Shown here: positions 12,872 to 25,780 of the stretch, piece by piece
How the letters are laid out: each line of letters opens with the position of its first letter
How positions within the stretch are numbered: the first letter of the stretch is position 1
Notes under the pieces: generated by a model
The model's input: the letters and a program-made list of their open reading frames with translations, nothing else
Databases searched by the model: none
Told to the model about the DNA's origin: nothing
Made by a program: the position numbers and the translations under genes
Assembly: GCA_964007475.1 (NCBI GenBank)
Contig: OZ023273.1
Location: 2,294,001 to 2,358,000, forward strand
Origin: Hybos culiciformis
Lineage: Eukaryota > Arthropoda > Insecta > Diptera > Hybotidae
DNA length: 64,000 nucleotides
Direction: 5' to 3'

Positions 12872-15800
12872 TTTATAAGTAAAAAATTTTTATTAACTTC
12901 ATTCATGTATAAACTTGATAGTTTCCGAAAAGTTGAAATTTATACTAAATCTAATTATTTTATATTTTACCCACTGCTGTCCTTGTAAAGAATGAAAATT
13001 GTATAGCAAATACGCATAGCATTTTCAAATTATCCAATATTTTATTTATATTTACTTAATTATTTAAGAACAGCAATTTTACTAAACATTTAGAATTTAT
13101 TTCTAATTTTATTTTCCATTTATTATGTAAATGTAAAATAAAAGTCAGTACAAGTAGATATATTAAGTGTAAATATGTATATTAAAAATGTATTCAATCT
13201 TTACTAGTTAACATTATACTCTTCCAACTATCTATACTATTAGGAATCGACAAACAAATTCCAAAAGAAAATAAATTGTTTGCTGATAATCTGTATACGG
13301 TATAATCCTTTCAGCTTTTATTTCAATAATATTAAACACAAAAAAATTGTTAACTAAAGAATAAAATGACTCTATTTTAGGATTGCAGATAAAAGAACAA
13401 TTAGTTTTTGTTTGTTAAAGATTTAATCTAAGATCTTCTTCCTCTTTCACCTAAAATATGTACCTACTGTATTTTTCGAAGTTAGAACATAATGTCCTTG
13501 ATAAAAATAATAAAAAATAGTTTTGTTTTGACCTAGAAAACTTTTTTTTTTGTGAATAAATAATTGTGTGTAACTTAATTATATACATTCATGCATGTAC
13601 ATAGTTTTACTATTTGTTTTCGTAAACGAAGGGCGGTTTCTTAATTTATATTTTTGTTTAATGCTATTTAATTGATTTTATATCCAGAGAAGTCCGTTCA
13701 CTGAAGGATATGACTATATTGAATTACAAAAAAAAAATCATTTTCGAAATTTTTCTTGTGGTCACTATTTTCGTCCTAAGATTGTAATGATAGGTACTCA
13801 TTAAAAAAAAAAAAAAAACCAATTCCATTTGAAGTGAATACTTTAGGAATAAATTTGTATTAAAACGGGTACCAAAACAAAATCAGTTCAAAACAAAAAT
13901 AGTACTAAGTAGTATTAAATGAGACATAAGCAATTATTACTTCATTTTAGGATGAGACGTTATGAAAGCTTAATTAAGCTTAATTTGGTTCATTAAACTT
14001 TTTTTTAGTGTTCAATACTTAGTTTTCAATTTGTATTAATGTAATATTACACGAAATTCTGATGCGAATTAAAAAAGCTAATATGAAGGTCGGGTCTTAT
14101 ACATTATTGTATTGATAAATTGTGTACAATATTCAATTAATAAAATAAAATAAAAAAAATAGATAATAATGTTCAAAAACACTTTCTAGATTTAAACTTT
14201 AATAATTTTGGAAATGTGTACAAAAAAAATTTAATTGAATGTAATTTTATGTAGAAAGTTCATTCAAATAGAAAATAAATGCGTTATACCCTGTTCTTGT
14301 CATCGGTTTCCATTTTCAATAACAGCCTTCAATATTAATATTTAAGGTTAAGGTCACGAATAAAGCTTTCACTATATATTATATTACATTATTGTTTTTA
14401 TCAAAAATGAGATTTATCACGCACAATTTTGTTTTTTTTTTTGGTAAAAGGAAAGAATTCTTTTTGTAATTTAAAAAAATTATACAAAACTATGTAAACT
14501 GCTAAAGAAATGTGTTTAAAACAATTAACTCAGAGCCATTCATTGTGGCAATTTAATGAATTTATTTTAATCTAATTTCCTAAAATACTTAAAAAAAATG
14601 TTGAAACAAAATAAATTAACTTTCATTAAAAAATCATTAATTTTAATAGATACATTATTCTACATTACTTATAATATAAATTATATGCCAGAAGTATTCA
14701 AGGAGTGTCCACTTTCTGCCTATTTAAAAATATTTCACTAGTGGGAATGGGAACACATTATTTTAAAAATTTAAACAAACAAAAAAAAATGTGTTATTAG
14801 TTTTATGTTGTGCGAGAACTCGTACCTACTACAAACTTTTTTAAGTCAGTCGTCAAACTCATTATAGTAAAATAAACATAGGTATTTTATTAATAATTTA
14901 AGTCATTTACTTCTCGTAATGACACTAATGCGCGTACATACTTTATAAATATTAATTACTATGCGGTTTTGACCAAAACAACATAGAAAAATTATGGATG
15001 CAATAAAATATTAAATGTACAATATGAAAATATTATATGATCATGAAAAACTCAATAATAAAGCCATATGATTTTATTAAATAAGAGAGTTGAATCAAGT
15101 TCGCTACTACACTTTTGACAATAAAAATTTAATATTTTACAACGTACTTAACAGTAGTTATTAATTTATGCTGAGCAACAGCAACCGTATCTATACAATT
15201 ACCCAGCTTGGTTTGAAAACGAACAACAGCATAAAATGAACAAAACTGATGGTTGATCAAAATGTTCCGTTTCCTTATGTTGTAACTTGTAATTGTAATA
15301 TGACGTTTTGAGTATTATATGTTTATAAAAAAAATTAATAAGTGCTCAAAAGTATGCAATAAAATTATTATTTTTTATTTCTATTAATAAAAATTAATTA
15401 TGTTCTCAAAGTTCATTCATTCCATTATTAATTTATTATACATTGTTTATCACTTTTTATTACATTATTATTAATTTGTCATTTTTATGAATGTACATAG
15501 AAAATTAAATTTTTATTTATTTAACATTAATTGTGGAAAAATAATAAAGGAATAATTATTTTATGTTTAAAACAGGTAGGTGTATAATAGTATTAAATAT
15601 AGTTTTAATATTCTTAGAATTTTTGGCGCATTTTCTATTTATAGGACATAAATGTTATTTTTTTGATACTGCATTAATATTATGTTTCTTTTAAAATACA
15701 AAAAAGAAATTAATTTTTTTTTTATGAATACAATAATAAAATAAATTGACTTTTACTTCTATATCTATATTATTTAATAACTTCTTCAATATCTTTTTGA

Positions 15801-18800
15801 ATGAAAACGTCTTTTTAAGTCCTCGTTATGATTTATTCGAGTTACTTAAAAGTACCTACATATAACTATTGTGTAAATATTAATTCCATCTTTTCCTGGA
15901 CATTTATGTTCCATTTTGAAGCTTTAAAACAATAGTTTGATATAATAAGGAGCATAATATCGTAGTAAATTGGGAAATTAGTTGAAAATATGTAAAATTT
16001 TATTTATATGAACTTAAATGGAAACCTACATAGTAAACATAGTCATTACATTTTTCTTAGAATTAAAATTTCTGCCACAATTCGTTGGTTCAATATTATT
16101 ATGATTTTAAAATGTTTTCAAAAGGATTCTAAACTAAATGATATTTTATATCTTCTAAATTCTTATTGCAGAACTTGAAATTAATTTTTTTATTTTCTTT
16201 TGACATTAAAATTGAACGAGTTGAAAACAATTTTAAAATATCCAATCAAATTAAATTTATTTATGTCTTCTTATTACATAAGTATGTAAAATTTTATTCA
16301 ATTTATTGATAAAATAAAACTTATTTAACTTTTTTTCTTGTTAATAAAAAGCTCAATAGTATAATGTAAATAATTTATAGTTGAATATAGATATAGGTAT
16401 TATATTAAATTGAAAACAAATTTTTGAATGGAAAATAAAATAAAAAAATGAAAATAAAAACCCAAATATCGATTATGCTTTTCAAATTGATATTATATTA
16501 AGCAATTTTAATAACAATCAATCAGAAAGTCATAGTCAATAGTAATTACTATGTATTAGTATTATATTATACGATATTTAACACAATTAGTAATAAAATG
16601 TCACATTATAATAAAATAGTTGTAGTTGATAATATAATTTATTTTTTTTTTATTATCAAAATGAAACCAATGAAATGATTTTTTAATCCATTTAAAATTT
16701 TTTAGCCTTTTAGATAATCAGTCCAAAGCAGAAGAATTTATACATTTTGTATATTTTGGTCTTTAATTTTTTATTATTATTTTAGTTTGTTATTATTAAA
16801 TTTGTTTTATTTTCTCAAAATGTTTACAAAATATCTAAATAGTAAAAGCATAAATTGTATTAGAAAGCTTTTTTCCTTAATAAAAATTTTTCCCGAAAAG
16901 TTTAAGTTGTTCTTTGTTTTTTTTTTAACTTATTCAATTGAAATAACTATTGAAACTAAAATAAGTTAAATTTAATATTTTGCGAAAGCTTAGAATTTCG
17001 TTTTTTTTGGTTTTTATTAGTTAAGTAAAAAAAAAAAACTATTAACATTTTTTACAGGGTGCACAGATATTATTACATAGAAGATAGACTATATATAAAT
17101 AAAATTAATTATGCGATTCACATTTTATTACTTTAATAATTTTTTTTTTGTCTTCTAACACACAAGTGTTTGATAGAAGATTTTATATGCTTATTTATGT
17201 TTAATTTTTATATTGTTTATTTAACTATTTTTATTTAAAACGAAAAATATAAATAATTACTCCTTATTTCAATAAATTCAAAACTTACCATACTCTTTAG
17301 TATAGTTTATTCACTTAATTTTAATTAAAGCACACTGTATTGCAGTGATTATTGAATTATTAAAAAAAAAGAAGAAAACAAGATACATATTATAACTACA
17401 TTATATATATATTTCCAATTGCAGGATATTACTATACTTAATTGCACTGTAAAAAATGTTGGTAAATAAATATTTTTTTATACAAAATTTCATAGATTGT
17501 AATAAAATTAAAAAAAAAATACAAATTAAATGAATAATAAAATAATATAAAATATAAGACCGAGTAAAAATATATAATTAAAGGAAAATATGATGATTAT
17601 TTATAGACATATCATAGGTTCAAAAAATTGTATAATATACTATACTACACCTAATTCATAGCTTTATGCTAAAAATAAAACAAAAAGTTGGATAAAATAA
17701 AGATTATTGAAAAAAAAAGGTTAAAAATAAATAAAAAAAATCAGAATTATATATTCTAAAATTTCAGCAAAAAAAAAAAAAATGAAACAAAATTCTACAC
17801 TATGTATTCTGAAGATGATATTCTCTTGTTTTTTGAGTATATACATAATTATGAAAAATTATGTTATATTATGGAAGGATAATTCCGAAAATTTCACATT
17901 ATTTTTCTTCATTTTTTTTTTCTTTTATTAAGAAAAATAATTTTAACTGTGCAAATAAAAACTTTTTTATTTTGTGACTTTAAGTTGCTAGGAAACTCAC
18001 CAAAACAAAATTTCGTGAAAATGTCAAACATTTTTCGTTAACTTAAATATATATTTATTATTATTATTATATTCATTGAATGTATATAACAAAAAAAAAT
18101 TCTACACATGATTTAAATAATTTTGTTTCCCTTAATAAAATATTAAAAGCTTTGAGTTGATGAATTTCCTTATTCCTTACAAGAAATGTTATAATTTTAT
18201 ATATCGTGACAGTGAGTCATATCAGTTATGTTTTATTTTTTGTGTTTTTTTTTTAAATCAAATTTGCCAATATTGGTGGTGGTATATATAATAGAATAGC
18301 ATTTTTAAATATATTTAATTTGTTGAAAATTATAGGTTTTTGTCCACTTTTCTTAAACATTCTGTTTTTCTTCCCATAATTAAAAATAAAGAAGTTATAT
18401 GTGGGTTTTCTAAATGCATAATTTATTGAATTATAGAAAAGTTATAATTTGAATGCGTATAGAACGCTTATAGTATTTATAATTTATTAATGATTAACTA
18501 TTATTATATGAAATTTTTGCTAGGTTTTCATTTCTGTAATATACGTATTTTGTTCTCAATATCTTGGGAAAAAAAAACCAAAACTTATGTCTGGTTGGCA
18601 ACTAGTAATCTTCGTTCCGCTGTGAAAATCATTAATATGAACTTTGAAATAAGCATAAAAGGAATATAGACAGATGTTTCAAATACGAACTGCGGTTGAA
18701 ATAATATTAAAATTTTCCATTAGGAGAACTAATATGAAGATTATGTAGATTTAAAATACTTTTTATGTTTTTTTGGTTGTTTTTTTTTTTTTGTCAATAT

Positions 18801-21800
18801 TATGCAAATCACAATTCTTATACATTTAGGAGTACTAAAAAAAAGTAAGTAGTTCAAATAAATGAAGTGCAACAATCTGGTAATACGTATGCTTGCATAA
18901 ATACACTAAATAAGCTGATAAAAAGAAAGTTTTATTTTTATTGAATTTAATGCGAAATCATAAATTGATTGGTTTCTTCGAGCATAAGATCTTGAATATA
19001 AAAAATTACTTCTAGTGTTAATAGTAACTGAACTATTCTTTTGACTTAATACACATTTAATGAGTTAACAAAAATTAGCAGCCAGTATTTTTCAATTTAT
19101 TGAAAATTAAGGAAATTATTTTACCCTCGGTTTTATCGATTTCCATTAACTAAGCCATGTTTTATATATGACAAACATTTTTTTTATAAATTAATGAAAA
19201 TAAATTAAATTGTAGAATTAACAAGAGTTTTAATTAAAAATTTAAAATGATTAATCGGTTCTACCAAGAGTTAAAAAAAGAATCTATAGATTCAATAAAA
19301 TTTTATATATGGTATGCTAAGGTGCCAAAATATTTTTCGAATCTTTTTTACGGCATATTTTCAAAATATAGAATTTTGTCCAGATCTGAACATACACTGC
19401 GGTTCAATTGCGTATGCCTTAAAAGTAAAATTTTCCAAAAGTCGTGGACCAGATACCTCTAGTTACTGAAAATAAAGGTAATTAGATTGAGATCTATATA
19501 AATTAAAGTAAAAAAATAATCTAAATATTAAATTATTTTTTTATGTACATACATATACATATATCGAAATTATAAAAAAATGTGTGATCATTATTATATA
19601 TATTCCGAGTCAGAATAAATTATATTTTTAGAAATTTATAATGTGTCAAGTGAAATTAAAATATGAACATTTAGTATGGTTATTTTTAATGAATTTGTTC
19701 TTTAACAGTGTATTATAAATTTATTAATTACTTTTAATGCGTACATCCGATTCATTAGACAAAAAATAAAAATTAGACTTTTTTTTTTGTATATATGAAT
19801 AAAAGTAAAATTAATGTTTTTTAATGTTCAAAATTTTATTTCATTAAACATTTTTATTGCAATTTTTTCAATTAGCTAAATACTAATTAAATCAAATAGA
19901 ATTTCATAATCATTGTACATTAATTCTAACCCCTTCTTATTACAATGAAACCGAATTTTAATATAGATTTAATAGAGTAAATTTTCTGATTTATGCCTAT
20001 TATAAAAATTCGTTTAGCCTCTTTAAAAAATTTTAAAAATAATTTTCAAAATTCATGACGTTTTGTTTTCTCAAAATATTGAGCGGGCGAGCCTTGTCCG
20101 GACTCTGAAAATCTTCATGTATAGTTCAGTTAATGGTTATTAAAAGAACCTCTGACCACTAGGAGGTAAAGCAAGCACTTTGTCAGGAATTAAACAGTTG
20201 TGGCACTGAATTAGCGACCGGTTAATGCTTTCTCTTTTTATCCCAATGTAGACCATCCTATATTTATTTATTTCGCATTATTATGTAGGTATTTTGTTTT
20301 GATATAAATATCAATAAAGATAAATTTTGTAATGCTGTGTTATCTTCTATAAATAACATCCAGCTGTTTGTAAAATAAAATTTAGATATATTGTCGATAT
20401 TAGTTAAAGAAATGTCCCACATCATACGTCTATGTGATTTTACATTTTCAAAATACTGAATAAATATAGCTATTTCTTAGACAAAACACTTGTGACTAAA
20501 CAGAAAAATATTTGACCTTAAAACTCTTCGAATAAGTTACATAAATATATGGTAGGTATTGTGGAATTTTTATTTAATTTACATAATCTTTATCGTCATC
20601 ACAATCAAAATTCTTTAAATAAAAATAAAGAATATCATCTCTTGTAATTTTTTAAGAGTTTTGCCATTTTCACAAAGGACTAAGTACAATCTCATATAGT
20701 ATAGTACATAACTGTATAGAATAATAAAATTAAACTCTTGAATGCAATTCATCATTCCTCACAATTATTTGCATTGCTTGCAAAAACATTCTATATTGAT
20801 AAGATTTTTTTTTTTTTATAAACAATTCTGTATTTCAATGTTATCTGATATTTAATAAATCTTCTTTAGAACATTTTTCATAAAAAATCAATATAAGATA
20901 ATTTCATTATGCCATATTATTGGATATAATAATTATAAATTATATACAGAAATTATAAGTAGTTTATAATTAAATATTATTTAAATATAGAAAAATAAAT
21001 TTAAATTTAATTAAAATAAATTTTAAACAATTTAGTATTATATGTCTTACCTGTGAATTAGTTATGAGCTGTTTATATATAGTATATATAGTAGTTAAGA
21101 AAAACTAATAAGTTAAAGTGTAATTAAGATAACCAATAATGCAAAAAGGTTTAAAATTGACGCGACTCTAAGGAGAAATTATTGAAATAAAAGGCGACAG
21201 GTAGAAATTTTTTATCAATTTAAATACCTGAAAATTAAATTAGTATTACTTTAGTGAAAATTAAAAGGAAAAAAAATAATTTGTGTTTAAATTTTATTTT
21301 TTGATACCTTCATGCAACAAAAAAAAAAAAGAAGAACTTAAAAAAAATTCTTAATAAATATTAGAAATTTTGAAAGAAGAAATAATTTGGAATAAAAACA
21401 TATTTCAAATATATTTTGGAAGAAAATTTGAGTACTTAAAAATTAAAAAATCATATATTTATACAGGGATAAACAGACATAGAAGAAAACTACTCTTTAA
21501 ATGGTAAAAACTTACAGATTATATATTATATTATATGATACATATTATAAAAATGTTTATCACACTATTACAGAAATTACTGCGATTTTTACAATTTTCA
21601 AAAACCAAAAATCAGTAATTATTCAAATCTAACCCAATCAAATTGAATACAGACCTAAACTAAATATAAACGATAGTCATTAAGTGTTATACACAGGTAT
21701 ACATAGTGAATTAAATAAAAGTAAATAAATTTATTAAAAACAGATTAGAAGTCATAAAATAAACCCTAAAAATTAGTTGGTTGTGACAAATATTCCCTAA

Positions 21801-21834
21801 GAGGAAAATTTTTTACTAAGAACTAAACCTGACC
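12872..21834. other. Nine-kilobase AT-rich intergenic desert
   Basis: No conserved exon, tRNA or complete transposon is recognisable. Long A/T runs and short open frames (for example 19247-19462) look like chance in AT-rich sequence. Two patches stand out: a glutamine-rich open stretch at 15158-15256 and a GC-richer block at about 20080-20225. Both are described as findings. Confidence 0.5.
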
Positions 21835-21872
21835 TATAAATAATTTGATTTTCAACAGAATAATATCATTCT
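21835..21872 (+). promoter_or_regulatory. TATA box and initiator of the secreted-protein gene
   Basis: TATAAATAA starts at 21835 and an arthropod-type initiator TCATTC lies at 21866-21871. The spacing is 33 bases from the first T of the TATA box to the initiator A. This would give a 5' UTR of about 108 nt before the ATG at 21976. Sequence match only. Confidence 0.45.
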
Positions 21873-21975
21873 ATTCTTTGACTTTAAATCAAGAAGTTCG
21901 TAGAAGAAATAAAAAAATAAAAATTAGTATATAAAGAAATTAAAATATAAAAATATTTAAGAAGAAACATTTAAA

Positions 21976-23093
21976 ATGAATTCATTTTTCGTAATATTGT
22001 CAGTTTTTGCTATTGCTGGAGCAATTGCTCTACCGCAACCAAAACAATCAGATTCAATTGAAGGGAAACAAGGTAGTGATAATGTTCCAATAGTGTCACG
22101 TGATAAACTTGATCAGTTGACTGAAGTTGCAGCTGGTTCTCATGATAATTTGGATCATTTTGTTGCCGCACCATCGATCAAACACGATAAAATTGATCAT
22201 CTGGGCGGTGGTGGTGCTGGTGCTGGTGTAAGTTTTTTATATTAAATTACTATACTTGATAAAAAAGTAAAAAACGAACTTCTGAACTTAATTTAAAACA
22301 AATTCAGTGAAGTGATAAATACATTTGTTATCCAATTGCACAATCGTTTCAATTCAAGAATTGTGCAAGAATTAAATAAAAAGGATTAAATATTTAAATA
22401 ATTCAGTATTTTTCTCTTAAATTTCAAATCTTCACATTGTATATCTTGTACAAGTATTTTCGTTAAATTAACGTACATTTTACTATTTTCTTTCAAATAC
22501 ATATACAGATTTTTGAAAATCCTCATTATGATTCATCTTTGCATCAATCATTTATTCCACAGGATGCCATTCAACAATATGTTAATTATTTCGGTCAACA
22601 CTTCTTACCCGATACCGGTGTAGCTATTCCTGGGGCTGCCGGAATTGCAGGAGGTGTAGGCTCTTCGGGATTACCATTTGGCGTTCAAACAGGTTATGAA
22701 GGATACCTTGTTCCGGAATATCCAGTTGCTGCCGTTGAAGGTGGTGGTAGTCTTTTTGGAGGTAACACTATTTTAGGATTTTTACGTAACATTATTCCAA
22801 AATTTTTGTTGGCTGTCGTATCAAAACTTGCATCAATTGCTTTGGCTGGAGCTGGTATTATTTTCTTCGGCGGTGCAATCACAGCAGCTGTTTGCTCTTT
22901 AACTCCACTTTGTGACATTAAATTTAATGGCTTCCTTGCTCCATACCTCCATTGGAAACATACAGCAAAAGAAGTTGGTAAAGCTCTTGGTCACGAAATC
23001 ACAGCCGATCGTGTCAGACGGGCAGCTGAATTCTTGCAAGCAGCTATCTTAAAATATGATGAATTACAGAAAGTACCAAACAAATTTGAATAA
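21976..23093 (+). CDS. Secreted or membrane-associated protein of unknown function with HD-K-L-D repeats and a hydrophobic core
   Basis: Two exons, 21976-22227 and 22509-23093, are joined in phase 0 at a GTAAGT donor and ACAG acceptor (837 nt, 278 aa). Residues 1-18 are a signal peptide (MNSFFVILSVFAIAGAIA). Residues about 40-75 contain three diverged copies of a short unit: SRDKLDQL, SHDNLDHF and KHDKIDHL. A Gly/Ala run follows at the exon junction. The middle (about 105-170) is Gly/Pro/Val-rich. Residues about 173-215 form a long hydrophobic stretch (from GFLRNIIPKFLLAV to GGAITAAVC) with nearby cysteines 213 and 219. The last 45 residues look like an amphipathic charged helix. I recognise no named domain. 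The compact structure, signal peptide and TATA promoter suggest a highly expressed secreted or membrane protein; this is inference. Confidence 0.85.
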
Positions 23094-24922
23094 AAAAAAA
23101 AAAAAACGAAATAATTTGCAAAAAAATGATGAACTAAAATTTAATTAATATTTAGAATAATAGATTAAAAAATAATTAAATTTATTAATTTGTTGATCAA
23201 TCTTGTGTCATATTGACCCAAAATTATGTCTAGTTATTAAATTTATATAAAATATTATATACTTTAGGTTTTCACTGTAATTCTGACTGATTAAATACAA
23301 AATAAAAACTTCTAAAAAAAAAATATATATTTTATTCTTATGATTTTTGACATACTTTTGTTATTTGTTATTTAAATAGGATACCCAACAATGAGAAATA
23401 TTTTAATGTCCTTTTTATATAAATTCCGAAAATCACAACAATCGCATTATAAAAGAGATTATTTGTACATAAAAATAAAATTGGCAAAAATTTAAAATAG
23501 AAATTTTAAATTAAATAATTTTCGTATTAGCACAACTTGTTGAGTTAACTTTCGCTGCCACTCCAAAAATCTTTTCATACTATACTATAAATATCCTTAC
23601 AGCAAAATGAATTCTGTATGTGCGAAATTCGGATAATTTTGTAAGACAGTCATTAACCTCTTCCGAATAAAAAAAACACTTTGAAAATTTAATATATATT
23701 TGAAAATACATATTTTCATATTTTATTTTTTTTATTATTTTGACCCCAATTATGTATAAATATAGAAACAACATTTTCACCTTAAGCATTTTGAATGCGC
23801 TTCAAAAAAAAAAAAAAAAAAATATTATTTGTATATAATGTCAAAGTGCTTTGAGACAGCAATTTTTTGTAAAATAAATTTATATTTCAATTTTCAGGAA
23901 TAAAAATTAAAATATGAAACGAATATGAACAATATAGGTTCAAATCACCTCATTTAATAACTTCTTAATTTTGATTTCAAAAATTTGCAGAACAAAATTA
24001 AAACTTAATTTAAGTATAGCGAGAAATTTAACAATGGACCCAAAACCGATCATACCGTCGCCAATATAAAGTTCACTATGACGGCCGTAGCTTATATTTG
24101 AGGATTTTAGCGCAAGTTTTATTTAGCCAATCATTCCTTTTTCAAAAGGATGTTCTTTTTGACCAATCATTGAATATCATTTGATATTCAGTGACAATAC
24201 TTCTCCTCCATTGTATGTTCTAAAATTTTCAAGAAAAGAGATACCTAAACATTTTTTTTCTTGTAAATACCGTCTGAATATCTTAGTAAATATTTATTTA
24301 CTGCACATTTAACGATAGAGTGAAGAAAATTGCAATGTACTTTTTTTTTTATTTTAAACGTGTAGTAAATAATAATATGATATTTATAATTTATTAAAAG
24401 AACTTAGACATCACATGACATATAGTATTTAATTTTTTTTTTTTATGTATTTTATTTAAGTGACTTAAAAGTGATAAAATATAAACTTAAACACACATCA
24501 TGATGATGTGAAAACAAAGAGATTATTTAATATCCAAGCTTTTCAATAATATTTGCATAAATATATATATGTACATATTTTACACATAACAAAAGAGAAA
24601 AGTTACGTAGAAAAAAAAATTATACATTTAACAACTTGTTAGTTGCGATGAAAAAAAAAATTATATATCCTTTTCCTGTTTGTTAAGTGAATGTTTATAC
24701 AAATTGTTTTTGAAATCTTTGATTTTCGGTGGTGTTAAAAAAATTTTTAATTTTATAATTTAAATTTAATACTTTTCAGTAAATTTTTTAGTATTTGAGA
24801 AAAATTATCAGCATCTCGTAATGGCATTACCTACTTGGTACTAACTTGAGGAATTTATCAGAATATTAGTTAAATGTTTATAAGAAAGTTTTGTTAATCT
24901 AAGTTAATAGAATATTAATCTA
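23094..24922. other. 3' flank and intergenic AT-rich DNA
   Basis: An A-run directly follows the stop codon, and AATAAA-type sites lie near 23300. A GC-richer patch at about 24030-24110 (containing ACGGCCGTAG) and a small palindrome, TGAATATCAtttgATATTCA, at about 24172-24192 are the only distinctive points. No gene is recognised. Confidence 0.5.
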
Positions 24923-25780
24923 ATATGGTGTTCGCATTAGGAGAATATTAGTGGAATATGCTGTTATCCGGAATATTTCAGGAATATGAACTGGATTTTT
25001 CATATAAAAAAATATTCCGGAATATGTATATTCCACTTTCATATTCTAGTTTGTCAGGGTTAGAATTCTACATTTCTAGTTATTTTCACTCATTTTTTGA
25101 AATTTTGTTATAGTTGGCAACAATTTTTTTGTCAAATTCGAGTCAAAATGAAAAAAAACAAAATAAAATTGATAACAAGCGAGATAAAAAGTCAAAATTT
25201 TCAACAACAAAAACTTTTTCTCTTTCTCAATTTTTTTTTTCACACCATCAAATTCCAGTTCTCATCAAATTTTGTAATGCGAACGGCAATTTGTTTTCCG
25301 GAATATAAGTGGAATTCAAATTATAATGCGAACAAGGTATAAGAATAATTTGAATAATAATACCTTGTTCGCATTATAATTTGAATTCCACTTTAATTCC
25401 GGAAAACAAATTGCCGTTCGCATTACAAAATTTGATGAGAACTGGAATTTGATGGTGTAAAAAAAAAAATTGAGAAAGAGAAAAAGTATTTGTTGTTGAA
25501 AATTTTGACTTTTTATCTCGCTTTTTCTCAATTTTATTTTGTTTTTTTTTTTCATTTTGACTCGAATTTGACAAAAAAATTGTTGCCAACTATAACAAAA
25601 TTTCAAAAAATGAGTGAAAATAACTAGAAATGTAGAATTCTAACCCTGACAAACTAGAATATGAAAGTGGAATATACATATTCCGGAATATTTTTTTATA
25701 TGAAAAATCCAGTTCATATTCCTGAAATATTCCGGATAACAGCATATTCCACTAATATTCTCCTAATGCGAACACCATAT
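24923..25780. mobile_element. 858-bp foldback element with arms of about 420 bp
   Basis: The left arm 24923-25340 and right arm 25360-25780 are near-perfect inverted copies around a 19-bp loop. The outer ends read ATATGGTGTTCGCATTAGGA and its reverse complement; the inner ends are CGAACAAGGTAT and ATACCTTGTTCG. Differences are a few substitutions and changes in A-run length. Both arms contain mirrored copies of the same short open frame, which is not evidence of a protein. The structure fits a foldback-type non-autonomous DNA transposon. If transcribed it would form a long hairpin RNA. No target duplication longer than a few AT bases can be assigned. Confidence 0.9.

Noticed and set aside
22694..22918. 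Antisense frame of 74 codons
   Set aside because: It lies wholly opposite the second exon of the secreted-protein gene and has no features of its own.
25097..25606. Two related open frames starting MKFCYSWQQ on opposite strands
   Set aside because: They are the same sequence read from the two arms of the foldback, so their similarity reflects the palindrome and not a gene pair.
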